Positions 52,970 to 63,493 of a stretch of 64,000 nucleotides of DNA are shown here, piece by piece. Numbering within the stretch: position 1 is the first letter of the stretch; every line of letters starts with the position of its first letter. This DNA comes from CAIKBL01 sp050247235. GTDB lineage: Bacteria > Pseudomonadota > Gammaproteobacteria > Ga0077536. The notes under the pieces were generated by a model. That model ran no database searches. It saw only the letters and a list, made by a program, of their open reading frames with translations, and was not told where the DNA came from. The DNA lies in contig JBFWUN010000005.1 of assembly GCA_050247235.1 (NCBI GenBank), positions 1-64,000 of the forward strand. The letters run 5' to 3'. The position numbers were made by a program, and so were the translations under genes.

Positions 52970-55599
52970 GCGGACTCCCCGGCGGCACGCTGCTCGAGCA
53001 CCACCATCAGGGCCGGCAGCACGATGAGCGCGCTCGCGATGGCATAGCAGAGCGACACGCTGATGAGGATCCCCATGCCGGCCATGCCCGGATGCTGCGA
53101 CACGCCGAGCACACCGAACGAGGCGATGGTGGTCATCCCGCTGAAGAGAATGGCGCGCGGCGTGCTGCTCGCGAGCATGGCGCCGACACCGTCCGCGCCA
53201 TGTCGCCGGACCACGAGGTAAGCACCGTAGGCATTGTTGAGCCCGATGAGCAGCGGGAGCGCGATGATGTTCGCGAAATTGAACGGCACGTCGCACAGCA
53301 CGGAGGTCGCGACGGTGAGCAGCGCGGCGAGCACCAGCGGCGCCGCGATGAGCAGCGCATCGAGCACGCCGCGCAGCACGCCGAGATGCAGTACGAGGGT
53401 GAGCAGCAATGCCCACACGGACGCGGTGACGCTCGCGCGGATCACCGCGCGGCTGCCTTCGTAGAGTTCGACCGGTGCGTCGGTGGCAGCCGGGGCGATG
53501 CGCTGCACCGCGCGCACGAACGCGCGCATCGCGTCGTTGTCATTCAGATCGGCCCTGGGCACCACCTGGATCCGGGCCTGGCCATCCTCGGCGATGTACT
53601 GCCGGCGCAGTGACTCCGGCAGGCCGTCGAGCGTTACGGGCGCGGCGTCGAGCAGGTCCGACAGCCGGGCGAGCGTGACGTCGAGATCCCCGATCAGCTG
53701 CGCGCGCAGCCGCGGCACACGGGACTCCAGGTCTTCGCCGTGCGCGAGCAGCGCATCCAGCAGCCCCTGCAGGCGGGCACGACTCGCCGTGAACCCGGCA
53801 TCTCCGCTGTCCGGCGGCAGCGCGGCCAGGGTTGCGGCGAAGCTGCGCACGCTTGCCGCCTCGTCGGCGGCCGACACGTCGCCCGGCGCGGAGGGCTCGA
53901 GGGCGCCCGCGAGCGCAAACCGGAGTCCTTCGACCACCTCGATCTTCTCCTCCTGCGCGTCCGGCACGTAAGTCGACAGGGTGACGGCGCGCGCCACTTC
54001 CGGCAGCGCCGCGATGCGCGCGGCCAGCGCGTCCGCGTCGGCGAGCGACGGCGCGAGTACCTGGATGGTGTACGGCGAGCTGTCCGGGTCACCGGCGAGC
54101 GCCCGGAACGCGGCGACACCTTCGGTCTCGCCGTCCTTCAGGTTGAGCGGGTTGAGATCGAAGCGCGCGGCCGGCGCGAGCGCGGCGCCGGCCGCCACGA
54201 GCAGCACGGTGCCCGCCAGGATTGCCCGTGCGTGGCGGGTGACCCATCGCTGCAGCCGCGAAGTTCGCACCGCGCGAACCGCACGCCGACGCGGCACCGG
54301 CAGCCGGCTGAGTGCGGCCGGCAGGACGGTGAGGTTGGCGAACCACGCGATGAACATGCTGAAGCCGGAGATCACGCCGAGCTGGGCGAGTCCGCGGTAG
54401 GGTGTGGGGACGAACGCGAAGAAGCAGATCGCCGCGCCCACGGCCGCGAGCGCGAGCGCGCCGCCTGCGCCGCGCGCGGCATCGACCAGCGCCGGTTCGC
54501 GCGGACTGCCGCCGTCCGATTCCTCCAGGTAACGCATCGTGAACTGGATGCCGAAGTCGACGCCCATGCCAATGAACAGCACGGCGAAGCAGACCGAGAT
54601 GATGTTGAGCGCGCCGACCGCCCAGGTGGCGAATGCCGCGGTCCACACCAGGCCGCAGGCCAAGGTCAACAGCACGCCGCCGACGAGCGTCGCCGAGCGC
54701 AGGCCTGCCACGAGGACACACGCGACGAGCACGAACGACAGCGCGGTTGTGACCTTCGCATCCTCCGCGACCGTCACGAGCTCTTCGTTGTCCATCACCT
54801 CCGAACCGGTCAGCCGGAACCGGACGTCCGGGTAACTCGGCGCGAGCTCCGCCAGCAAGGTGCGCAGCGCCGCGACCGCCGGGGCGGCCGGCTGGAAATC
54901 GCGCGCCGCGAGTGCCGGGTCCACCAGCACGAACGCCCGCGCGACCGCGGGCGCGTCCCCGTCCTCCCGCAACAGTTCGTCGCGCCAGCGAATGGGGTCG
55001 TCGCGCCCGTCGAGATGGCGGGCGAGCGCATCGCCCACCCGGTCGAACATGCGTTTCAGCAGGTCGCGCTGCGGATCGTCGAGCGTCCCTTCGAGGCCCT
55101 GTGCGAGCGTCTCGAACAGGCCGCGCAACGTGGGATCGTGCGCGAGCGTGCCCAGCAGCGGCTCCGCCGCCTGCAGTCGCTCGTCGAGTGCCCAGAGTTC
55201 ATCGATTCCGAGATAGAGCAGGCCATGTGTCCGGAAGAAGGCGTCCTGGCCCGGACGCTCGATGCTGCGTGCGATGTCGCCGCGCGCGGCGAGCGCCGCG
55301 GCCAGCGCGTCGGCGGCGTCTTCCGCGCGGCTGGGATGCGCGGCCTCCGCGAACACCACGACGTCCCCGGGCAGATCAGGGAACGCCGCCCGGTAGCCGC
55401 GGTGAGCCTGCCGGTGCGGCAGGTTCGGATCGAGCATGTTGCTCGTGTCCGTGTCGATCGCGAGGTGGCGAGCGGTGTAGAACGCCGCCGCCGTCGTGAC
55501 CAGCATGGCGACGAGCAACGTGGCCCAGGCGTGACGCACGGACCATGCGACGACGTGCGCCGTGATGCGACCCGGCAGTGTGCGGAGGACGGCGGTCAT
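52966..55599 (-). CDS. HpnN-like RND/MMPL exporter
   Basis: The 877-residue protein has the RND layout: a first helix, a periplasmic domain with DTDTSNMLDPNLPHRQ, then a helix block with FIGMGVDFGIQFTMRYLEE, repeated in the second half. This matches HpnN, which moves hopanoids to the outer membrane, but no hopanoid genes are seen. Its overlap with copC and the adjacent copD suggest another cargo or a shared envelope role. The ATG at 55599 fits; an upstream start adds 21 residues. Confidence 0.83.
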   Translation of the reverse strand: MTAVLRTLPGRITAHVVAWSVRHAWATLLVAMLVTTAAAFYTARHLAIDTDTSNMLDPNLPHRQAHRGYRAAFPDLPGDVVVFAEAAHPSRAEDAADALAAALAARGDIARSIERPGQDAFFRTHGLLYLGIDELWALDERLQAAEPLLGTLAHDPTLRGLFETLAQGLEGTLDDPQRDLLKRMFDRVGDALARHLDGRDDPIRWRDELLREDGDAPAVARAFVLVDPALAARDFQPAAPAVAALRTLLAELAPSYPDVRFRLTGSEVMDNEELVTVAEDAKVTTALSFVLVACVLVAGLRSATLVGGVLLTLACGLVWTAAFATWAVGALNIISVCFAVLFIGMGVDFGIQFTMRYLEESDGGSPREPALVDAARGAGGALALAAVGAAICFFAFVPTPYRGLAQLGVISGFSMFIAWFANLTVLPAALSRLPVPRRRAVRAVRTSRLQRWVTRHARAILAGTVLLVAAGAALAPAARFDLNPLNLKDGETEGVAAFRALAGDPDSSPYTIQVLAPSLADADALAARIAALPEVARAVTLSTYVPDAQEEKIEVVEGLRFALAGALEPSAPGDVSAADEAASVRSFAATLAALPPDSGDAGFTASRARLQGLLDALLAHGEDLESRVPRLRAQLIGDLDVTLARLSDLLDAAPVTLDGLPESLRRQYIAEDGQARIQVVPRADLNDNDAMRAFVRAVQRIAPAATDAPVELYEGSRAVIRASVTASVWALLLTLVLHLGVLRGVLDALLIAAPLVLAALLTVATSVLCDVPFNFANIIALPLLIGLNNAYGAYLVVRRHGADGVGAMLASSTPRAILFSGMTTIASFGVLGVSQHPGMAGMGILISVSLCYAIASALIVLPALMVVLEQRAAGESA

Positions 55600-55808
55600 C
55601 TGGCGTGAAGCTGGGTGGGTTCCGGGGTGCGCGGTCCGGCGCGGCGCGGGCCGCGGATGCATCGCGACAGGATACGCAAAAGACGCCGGTATTTCAGCAG
55701 CGTCGCCGCGCGCGGTGGTCCGTGGCGGAGACCGATGCTTTAATGGAGCGCCCGGTCACGCGCGTCGTGCCAGCACCGGGTCATGTGCCTGCGAGGAAGA
55801 TCCACCAG

Positions 55809-56678
55809 ATGATTGCGCCCGTCGCCGCACCGGAGGAACGCCTGTTCGGCGTGTGCCTGCTCGCGACCGATCGCTCACTGACCCCGACCGCCCTCGCGCG
55901 CGAGGTCGAAGCACGCGGACTCGACATGCTGTTCCTCCCGGAGAACAGCCACATCCCGCTGAAGCGCAACAAGGACTGGCCATACGCCGATGCGCTGCTC
56001 GATCCGCTTTCACGTCTCTACGATCCGTTCGTCGCGCTGAGCGCGGCGGCGGCGGTGACCACCCGCCTGCTCCTCGGCTTCGGCGTGTGCCTGATGACCC
56101 ATCGCGATCCGATCAACACCGCCAAGGCCGTCGCGTCGCTCGATCTGCTGTCCGGCGGACGCGTCATCCTGGGCGTCGCCGGCGGTGCACTGGACGAGGC
56201 CATGCGCAACCACGGCGCGCCCTTTCGGCAGCGCTGGCAGATCGTGCGCGACCGTACGCTCGCGATGAAATCGATCTGGCGCGACGAGGTCGCGGAGTAT
56301 CACGGCGAATTCGTCGACTTCGAGCCGATGTGGTCCTACCCGAAGCCGCTCCAGGCTGGCGGGCCCCCCATCTGGATCGGTTCGAACTCGAAATGGGTTC
56401 CCGAGCGGGTTGCCGATTACGCCGACGGGTGGATCGTCTACAACGGGCGCTACGAAGGCGATGCGGTGCACGACCTGCGCCGGGCCTGCGACAAGCGGGG
56501 CCGTAACTTCGCCGACCTGTCGCTGGCGCTGATGGATGCGCCGTGGGACGCGGGGGAGGCCGGAGGATTCATCGACCAGGGCTACAGCAAGCTGATCTTT
56601 CTCATTCCACCCGACAGCGGCCACCTCGAGGACGCGCTCGATCGCATCGCCGGGGTGGTCGAACGCCTGCGCGGCTGA
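55809..56678 (+). CDS. LLM-class flavin-dependent oxidoreductase
   Basis: The 289-residue protein belongs to the luciferase-like monooxygenase family with LFLPENSHIP, RLLLGFGVCLMTHRDPI and GGRVILGVAGGALDEA. Many relatives (TIGR03619-type) use F420; flavin is the other option. ATG at 55809, following GAGGAAG, gives a family-length protein; an ATG at 55743 would add 22 residues. It is the second LLM gene in this window, with no close similarity to the first beyond the fold. Confidence 0.85.
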   Translation: MIAPVAAPEERLFGVCLLATDRSLTPTALAREVEARGLDMLFLPENSHIPLKRNKDWPYADALLDPLSRLYDPFVALSAAAAVTTRLLLGFGVCLMTHRDPINTAKAVASLDLLSGGRVILGVAGGALDEAMRNHGAPFRQRWQIVRDRTLAMKSIWRDEVAEYHGEFVDFEPMWSYPKPLQAGGPPIWIGSNSKWVPERVADYADGWIVYNGRYEGDAVHDLRRACDKRGRNFADLSLALMDAPWDAGEAGGFIDQGYSKLIFLIPPDSGHLEDALDRIAGVVERLRG

Positions 56679-56681
56679 GGG

Positions 56682-56709
56682 TTGAAATCCGGCGTCGCGC
56701 ACCCACCTT
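56682..56709 (+). promoter_or_regulatory. Candidate sigma-32 promoter for hsp20
   Basis: TTGAAA at 56682-56687 and CCCACCTT at 56702-56709 are separated by 14 bases, the same spacing as in the groES promoter. The -35 box is perfect; the -10 box matches CCCCATNT only in part. Its position 46 bases before hsp20 supports a heat-shock role. Confidence 0.4.
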
Positions 56710-56755
56710 GCGGGCATCGATGCCACGCGCATCTCCGTGAGTGAAGGAGGCCGAC

Positions 56756-57202
56756 ATGACCCTGATACACAGCGATCCCTGGTCGATGCTGAGCCGTTGG
56801 CAGGACGAGATCCAGCGCCTGCGCGACGGCCGACTGTCCGGTTCCGGTGACGACGACGGCACGAGCATCGCGACGAGCCGCTGGGTGCCGGCGGTGGATA
56901 TTCTCGAGGAGCCCGACCGGTTCGTGCTGCTCGCCGACGTACCCGGCGTGCCGCTGGACGACATCGAGATCACGATGGAGGACGGCGTGCTGACGTTGAA
57001 GGGTGAACGGCGCGACGTCGCCGCGCACGCGGACGTGGCGCGCCGCGTCGAGCGCCAGGGGGGCACGTTCCATCGGCGGTTCGCGCTTCCCGACGGGGTC
57101 GACGCCGATCGCGTGTCGGCCAAGGGCCGGCACGGCGTGCTGGAAGTTTCGATTCCCAAGGTCGAACAGGCCAAGCCACGCCGGATCGAAGTCCAGGGAT
57201 GA
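56756..57202 (+). CDS. Small heat-shock protein Hsp20
   Basis: The 148-residue protein has the alpha-crystallin domain from about residue 45 (WVPAVDILEEPDRFVLLADVPG) to GVLEVSIPK, then a short tail. Such proteins hold unfolded proteins for later refolding. AAGGAGG precedes the ATG at 56756; an ATG five codons earlier lacks a ribosome site. It lies 77 bases after the LLM gene with a possible sigma-32 promoter between. Confidence 0.93.
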   Translation: MTLIHSDPWSMLSRWQDEIQRLRDGRLSGSGDDDGTSIATSRWVPAVDILEEPDRFVLLADVPGVPLDDIEITMEDGVLTLKGERRDVAAHADVARRVERQGGTFHRRFALPDGVDADRVSAKGRHGVLEVSIPKVEQAKPRRIEVQG

Positions 57203-57314
57203 GATCCGCCCGGCCGGGTGTCGTCCGCGGCATCCGGCCAGTGCGGAGGTCATCGGCGGGTTGCGACCAACGCGGCCCGCGCAGCGCCGACGTCACCGCA
57301 TCCCTGCCAGGGCT

Positions 57315-57941
57315 TCAGTCCTCGGTGAACGCGACCCCTTCGTAGAGGCAGCCCAGCGCGCGGGGCATCCGCGCGAGGTAGTGACATTCGACGTGCTTCA
57401 GGCTGAAGCCGGCATTCGCCATCTCGTCGTCGGGCAGGCGCAACGGACCCCGCACGCCGCACAGCACGCGAAGCAGCGGCGCACAGCGCTGCTGCCACTG
57501 CGCAACGTCCCCGTCCCGACTCAGGCCGCATTCCACGAACAGCAGCCGGCCGCCCGGTTTCAGCACCCGACGGATCTCCGCGAGCGCGCGTTGCGGATCG
57601 GGTGTCGTGCCGAGCGCGAATGTGCTGACCACGGTGTCGTATGCATGGTCCTTCAATGGCAGCGATTCGAGCGTGCCGACGCGTCGATCCACCGGAAAAG
57701 TCAGCTGGCGCGTCGCCTGGCGGATCACCGCGGGGGATACGCCAGGTCGCGACACGAGCGCGGTCAGTGACGTGATCGTGCGCGGGTACAGGAACAGGTT
57801 CGCGCCGCTGTCACCGCCGAGTTCGAGCACGTGGCCGAGCGCGCCTTCCGCGACGCGCTGCCGGATGGCGCCGACGCTGCGGAGGCGTTCATGCACGTTG
57901 AAGCCGCCGACGCGGGAAAAGGCCGAGAGCCGTGAACTCAT
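57315..57941 (-). CDS. Class I SAM-dependent methyltransferase
   Basis: The 208-residue protein has SAM motif I as VLELGGDSGANL near residue 35, motif IV region YDTVVSTFALGTTPDP and VLKPGGRLLFVECG, in the UbiE/Coq5-like class. The substrate is unknown. The ATG at 57941 gives the best start; longer frames upstream overlap the Sel1 gene. The Sel1-repeat gene lies 17 bases upstream on the same strand. Confidence 0.85.
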   Translation of the reverse strand: MSSRLSAFSRVGGFNVHERLRSVGAIRQRVAEGALGHVLELGGDSGANLFLYPRTITSLTALVSRPGVSPAVIRQATRQLTFPVDRRVGTLESLPLKDHAYDTVVSTFALGTTPDPQRALAEIRRVLKPGGRLLFVECGLSRDGDVAQWQQRCAPLLRVLCGVRGPLRLPDDEMANAGFSLKHVECHYLARMPRALGCLYEGVAFTED

Positions 57942-57957
57942 GCGTGCGTGCCGCGGG

Positions 57958-59070
57958 TCATCGCGCGGGCGGCTTGCCGTAGGTGGGGGGCGCCTGCAGG
58001 CCGGCCGCACGGTACAGCGCGTCGAGCTGCTGCCGCGCGCCGGCGTGACCCTGCCGCGCGGCGGCGCGGTACCACGTGACCGCCTCGGCGTCGTCAACCG
58101 CGACGCCCTGGCCGCGCCGGTACGCTTCGGCGAGCGCGAACTGTGCCTCCGCGTGACCGCCCTGCGCCGCGAGTTTCAGCCACATGATGGTTTCGCCGTC
58201 TCCGCGCGGCTGCAAGGTGGCGAGCACCCGGGCGAGCAGGAACTGCGCTTCCACGTGGCCCGCGTCTGCCAGCACCTCGAGATCGGCTTTCACGGACGAG
58301 GTTTCGCCGGCGGCGAGCCGCCGCTTGAGGTTGCTGAGCGAGTCGGCCGGCGGCACGGCCGGTGGTGGCGCGAGCGCGAGATTGACCGGCGCGGGCGGCG
58401 GGACGGCGGTCGCGGCGCCGGGCGCGAGATCGACCTGGATCCCGCGCGCGCGCAGGTGTTCCATCGCGCGCAGTTCGTCCGCCGAGTAATCGGCGGGCAC
58501 CTGGCCGATGGTTGTCTCCGCGGCCGGCGCAATGGTTTCCGCCTCGGGCACGGCCGGCAACGATTCAGGAGCGGCCGGTGCGGCTGACTCGGCAGGTGGC
58601 GGCGTCAAGCCGGCCGCGCGGTAGAACTCGTTGACGTTCTTCTGCGCGAGTGTGTGCCCCTGCTGTGCGGCCTGCCGGTAGTACGTGAAAGCCCAGTCGT
58701 CATCCTGCGGAACACCTTCGCCCAGCAGGTAGAGGTTGCCGAGATTGAACAGCGCGTCCGGATTGCCGCGGGTCGCGCCGTCGGTGTAGTACGCCACGGC
58801 GCGCGCGAGATCGCGCGGGACGCCTTCGCCCTTCTGGTACAGCGCGCCGAGCCGCGCCATCGCCGCCGCATCTCCCTGCGCCGCGAGCGCGGTGAAGATC
58901 GGAATCGCCGTCGCAGAGTCGCCGCGCCGGAGCGCTGCCTCGCCATCTTCGAACGTGGCGGCGACGACGGCATGGGCGAGGCTCAGGGTCAGCGCGGTGG
59001 CGAGCCACGTGCGCGCAAAACGAAGGTGTTCGCGTACGGGCTCTGCGGAAGGGTTTTTCAAAGGATGCAA
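57958..59070 (-). CDS. Sel1-like repeat protein, secreted
   Basis: The 370-residue protein has an N-terminal signal-like helix (TWLATALTLSLAHAVVA) and Sel1 repeats in two groups. Two repeats near residues 60-135 (AMARLGALYQKGEGVPRDL and NLGNLYLLGEGVPQDD) and two near 265-350 (ARVLATLQPRGDGE and LAEAYRRGQGVAVDD) flank a proline/alanine-rich linker. These repeats mediate protein contacts. The partner is unknown. Confidence 0.87.
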   Translation of the reverse strand: MHPLKNPSAEPVREHLRFARTWLATALTLSLAHAVVAATFEDGEAALRRGDSATAIPIFTALAAQGDAAAMARLGALYQKGEGVPRDLARAVAYYTDGATRGNPDALFNLGNLYLLGEGVPQDDDWAFTYYRQAAQQGHTLAQKNVNEFYRAAGLTPPPAESAAPAAPESLPAVPEAETIAPAAETTIGQVPADYSADELRAMEHLRARGIQVDLAPGAATAVPPPAPVNLALAPPPAVPPADSLSNLKRRLAAGETSSVKADLEVLADAGHVEAQFLLARVLATLQPRGDGETIMWLKLAAQGGHAEAQFALAEAYRRGQGVAVDDAEAVTWYRAAARQGHAGARQQLDALYRAAGLQAPPTYGKPPAR

Positions 59071-59159
59071 CGTCAGCGATGCGCGCGTGGCGCGGAGCGT
59101 CGCCGATTATAGGTACAACGCCGATCGGCTGCCATCCGGCGCGCCGTGCAGTCTGGCGG

Positions 59160-59825
59160 TCACATCACCTGTTGAAGGTGGCGCACCGCGCGGACGCGGA
59201 TGCCGAGCAGCACGATGTTCTTGCCGACGACGCTGATCTGCTTGTGATCTTCCATTTCCTTCAGCACCTTGCCGACCATCTCTCGCGAGCATCCGACGAG
59301 GCGGGCAAGTTCCTGACGGGTCACGCGAACCTGCATGCCATCCGGATGCGTCATCGAATCGGGCTGGTCGCTGAGATCGAGCAGCGTTCGCGCGACACGG
59401 CCGTAGACATCCATGAACGCGAGGTCGCCGAGCTTGCGATTGGTGTTCCGCAGCCGGCGCGCGAGCTGCGCGGTCATGCAGCTCACGAGGCGCGGGTAGA
59501 GATCCGTGAGCGTCTTGAGCTTGGCGTAGCTGATCTGCGCAATCTCGCATTCACTGCGGGCGCGCACCAGTGCGGAGCGCTGGCCATCTCCGCCAAACAG
59601 ACCGATCTCGCCAAAGAACTCGCCGTTGTTCAGGTACGCCAGCACGATCTCGTGTCCCTTGTCGTCCTCCAGCATGACGGTCACCGAGCCGCTGATGATG
59701 TAGAACAGCTCGTCGGCGCGATCGCCCTGCCGGATGATCGCGGCCTTCGGCGGGTAATGGCGCCGGTGACAGTGCACCAGGAATGGCTGCACGCATTCCG
59801 GCGGCGGGAGAAGGTCGAGTGCCAT
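59160..59825 (-). CDS. crp: Crp/Fnr-family transcription regulator, Crp-like
   Basis: The 221-residue regulator has a cyclic-nucleotide domain with FFGEIGLFGGDGQRSALVRA, where the phosphate-binding cassette matches Crp, and a helix-turn-helix RQELARLVGCSREMVGKVLKEME nearly identical in pattern to Crp. Whether it answers to cAMP or, like Xanthomonas Clp, to cyclic-di-GMP cannot be told. The ATG at 59825 gives a family-length protein. Its targets here are unknown. Confidence 0.9.
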   Translation of the reverse strand: MALDLLPPPECVQPFLVHCHRRHYPPKAAIIRQGDRADELFYIISGSVTVMLEDDKGHEIVLAYLNNGEFFGEIGLFGGDGQRSALVRARSECEIAQISYAKLKTLTDLYPRLVSCMTAQLARRLRNTNRKLGDLAFMDVYGRVARTLLDLSDQPDSMTHPDGMQVRVTRQELARLVGCSREMVGKVLKEMEDHKQISVVGKNIVLLGIRVRAVRHLQQVM

Positions 59826-59954
59826 GACGGGGAAGCGCTCCTGCGGAGAATCAATGCCGACTTTGTCGACCCCTTCACCTATAGCTTGAATCGATCCGTC
59901 GCGACAGGTGAGAGGTTCCCGTTCAGTCGCAGTCCGTGCACTCCATCACGGTTT

Positions 59955-60461
59955 TCACGGAGTTGTCTCGGCGGCGCCGACGGCGGTCCATGCCCCTGCG
60001 TCGAATCGATATGCGGGTACCACTTCCACCTGAGAGGGCCCCACCGGCACCGCCCACAGGCGGTCCCGGCGCACGATGAACCGGAAGGTCCCCGCTTCCG
60101 GCAGCGCGGGCAGCGGCGCCGGTACGAGGTGGCCGCCGTCCCATTCGTAAATCCGCGCGCCCGCCGGCGCGTCCCCGGTGGCGCCCAGACCGATCACGAA
60201 CTCCGCGGCCGGGTCGCGATCCACGTTTGCCCACCAGCACGCCTCGATCGGCCGCGTCTCCGGCGCGGTCAGCCGCGTGAGCGGTCCGAGCGTGTCGCGC
60301 ACCTCGATATCGAGCGTGGGGCCCCATTCCCCGTCGTCCGGTACCCCGCGGGCCTCGATGCCGAGGTCCCCCGCCACGATCGAGCATGGCGCGGGTCCCG
60401 CTGTCGTGACGACCGCGACGGCCAGGCATCCCGCGAATGCAACATACTGAATCGCCGACAT
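59955..60461 (-). CDS. Hypothetical secreted protein
   Basis: The 168-residue protein has a hydrophobic N-terminus (VAFAGCLAVAVVTTAG) that looks like a signal peptide, and two cysteines outside it. I recognise no family. An overlapping frame on the same strand (59923-60429) is also open but lacks a signal-like start, so this one was chosen. The start ATG at 60461 is preceded by GAGGACGAAG. It lies between crp and the groES promoter and points away from groES. Confidence 0.5.
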   Translation of the reverse strand: MSAIQYVAFAGCLAVAVVTTAGPAPCSIVAGDLGIEARGVPDDGEWGPTLDIEVRDTLGPLTRLTAPETRPIEACWWANVDRDPAAEFVIGLGATGDAPAGARIYEWDGGHLVPAPLPALPEAGTFRFIVRRDRLWAVPVGPSQVEVVPAYRFDAGAWTAVGAAETTP

Positions 60462-60537
60462 CTCTTCGTCCTCATCGCGGTCTTCGCGGGCTTGCCCGGC
60501 GGAGTCGCCCCCGTGTGCGACACGTCACGCCTGACCT

Positions 60538-60566
60538 CTTGAAATCTTCGTCGCACTGCCCCTACT
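60538..60566 (+). promoter_or_regulatory. Sigma-32 promoter of groES-groEL
   Basis: CTTGAAA at 60538-60544 and CCCCTACT at 60559-60566, 14 bases apart, match the sigma-32 consensus CTTGAAA and CCCCATNT closely. The CIRCE operator starts two bases after the -10 box, so HrcA binding would cover the expected start site. Confidence 0.8.
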
Positions 60567-60567
60567 A

Positions 60568-60594
60568 TTAGCACTACTCGTCAACGAGTGCTAA
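60568..60594 (+). promoter_or_regulatory. CIRCE operator (HrcA site) upstream of groES
   Basis: TTAGCACTA at 60568-60576 and GAGTGCTAA at 60586-60594 flank a nine-base spacer. The consensus TTAGCACTC is matched with one change in the left arm. The flanking CTATTAG and CTAATAGCG are also shared with the rpoH copy. Confidence 0.9.
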
Positions 60595-60656
60595 TAGCGC
60601 GTCCGCCGCTGTTGGCATGCATTCCAAGCAAAGATTCTTTTAGGAGAGGCAAACAC

Positions 60657-60944
60657 ATGAAAATCCGCCCATTGCACGATCGCGTGCTGATTAAGCGCCT
60701 GGAAGAGGAAAAGACCTCCCCGGGCGGCATCGTGATCCCGGATAGCGCCACCGAAAAGCCGATCAGAGGCGAAGTCGTCGCCGTCGGCAACGGGAAGATC
60801 CTCGAGAACGGTCAGGTCCGCATGCTCGACGTGAAAGTCGGCGACAAGGTGCTGTTCGGCAAGTACTCGGGTACCGAGGTCAAGGTCGACGGCCAGGAAC
60901 TCGTCGTGATGCGCGAAGACGACATCATGGCAGTGATCGGCTGA
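60657..60944 (+). CDS. groES: Co-chaperonin GroES
   Basis: The 95-residue protein forms the heptameric lid of the GroEL chamber. MKIRPLHDRVLIKRLEEEKTS at the start and the mobile loop KTSPGGIVIPDSA match the family. AGGAGAGG precedes the ATG at 60657. groEL follows 40 bases later. Control is by the sigma-32 promoter and CIRCE operator upstream. Confidence 0.98.
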   Translation: MKIRPLHDRVLIKRLEEEKTSPGGIVIPDSATEKPIRGEVVAVGNGKILENGQVRMLDVKVGDKVLFGKYSGTEVKVDGQELVVMREDDIMAVIG

Positions 60945-60984
60945 ACCGGTATCCACGGAAACAATCGTACGAGAGGAATCCCCA

Positions 60985-62622
<1,638 letters not shown>

Positions 62623-62646
62623 GCACATCGCGTTCGTCAGAGACCG

Positions 62647-62677
62647 AAAGCCCCGCTTCGTGCGGGGCTTTCTTTTT
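62647..62677 (+). terminator. Rho-independent terminator of groES-groEL
   Basis: AAAGCCCCGC and GCGGGGCTTT form a ten-base perfect stem with a loop of TTCGT, followed by CTTTTT. It lies 25 bases after the groEL stop. Confidence 0.92.
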
Positions 62678-62864
62678 CTGGCCGTCCCCTCGCGTGCGGG
62701 GCGGCCGGTCTGGCAGCAGCACACCGCGGCGGCTAATCGTTTGGTAATCGTCGCAACGCTTGGCAAGCTTCTTGCGAAGCAGATCGACCGTGCCGTCCGT
62801 GCGCGCCTTCAGCGTTGCACGGGTTCGGCCGATGATTGCAAGCGTACCGACGAGAGGTGATGGC

Positions 62865-63488
62865 ATGCCGAACGCGCCCTCAATCGTGACGAACGTGAAC
62901 GTTCAGGACTACTTTCACGCCCAGCTGGAAGCGAGTCTCGCCCACCAGCAGGTCTTGCTGGACCTGGGCACCGTGCATTACCTCGCCCGCCTGCTCACCG
63001 AGTTCTCGAACCCGCATCAGCTCTTCGAACGCAGCGCCGACGGTCTCGACCTCAAGCCGCTGGCGCTGCACTACGCTGAGGCAGTCCACGCGGAGGGCGC
63101 CCGACAACGGAACGTTGCGCTGAAGCGCCTGGGCGACATCGCGTTGTTCATCTCCGGGATGTTCGCGGGCAGCCTGTCCCGCAAGGTGGTCAATATCGAT
63201 TACTACGCGGCGATGGGCGGTGCGGCGTACCGCGACCTGCATGCACAGCTCGCCGCGAGCTTCGGGGAAGTGAACGCCCCCACGCCGTTCGCGGAACTGG
63301 CGAGCAAGTTCCTGGCCCTCATCGACGTGCTGGCAGAGGTGGCCGAGGAATCCCACCTCGGCGTGAAGCCGGACCTGCTGCGTGACTACGAGACCTGGTT
63401 GCGCACCGGCAGCCCGCGCGCCCAGCTGAAGCTTCGCCGCGCGGGGGTGGTGCCGAGCCGAGCTGCGACCAGCCTCGCGCACCATTGA
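62865..63488 (+). CDS. Hypothetical cytosolic protein downstream of groEL
   Basis: The 207-residue protein is mainly helical with no signal peptide. I recognise no domain. ATG at 62865 follows CGAGAGGTG; a longer frame from 62760 has a basic N-terminus that looks like a shadow. The next gene starts 5 bases after its stop, so the two probably form an operon. Separated from groEL by a terminator. Confidence 0.7.
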   Translation: MPNAPSIVTNVNVQDYFHAQLEASLAHQQVLLDLGTVHYLARLLTEFSNPHQLFERSADGLDLKPLALHYAEAVHAEGARQRNVALKRLGDIALFISGMFAGSLSRKVVNIDYYAAMGGAAYRDLHAQLAASFGEVNAPTPFAELASKFLALIDVLAEVAEESHLGVKPDLLRDYETWLRTGSPRAQLKLRRAGVVPSRAATSLAHH

Positions 63489-63493
63489 CGCCG

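Noticed and set aside
59923..60429. Alternative 168-codon frame overlapping the secreted hypothetical protein
   Set aside because: It is mostly Gly, Arg and Ala with no signal-like N-terminus and overlaps the better candidate on the same strand.
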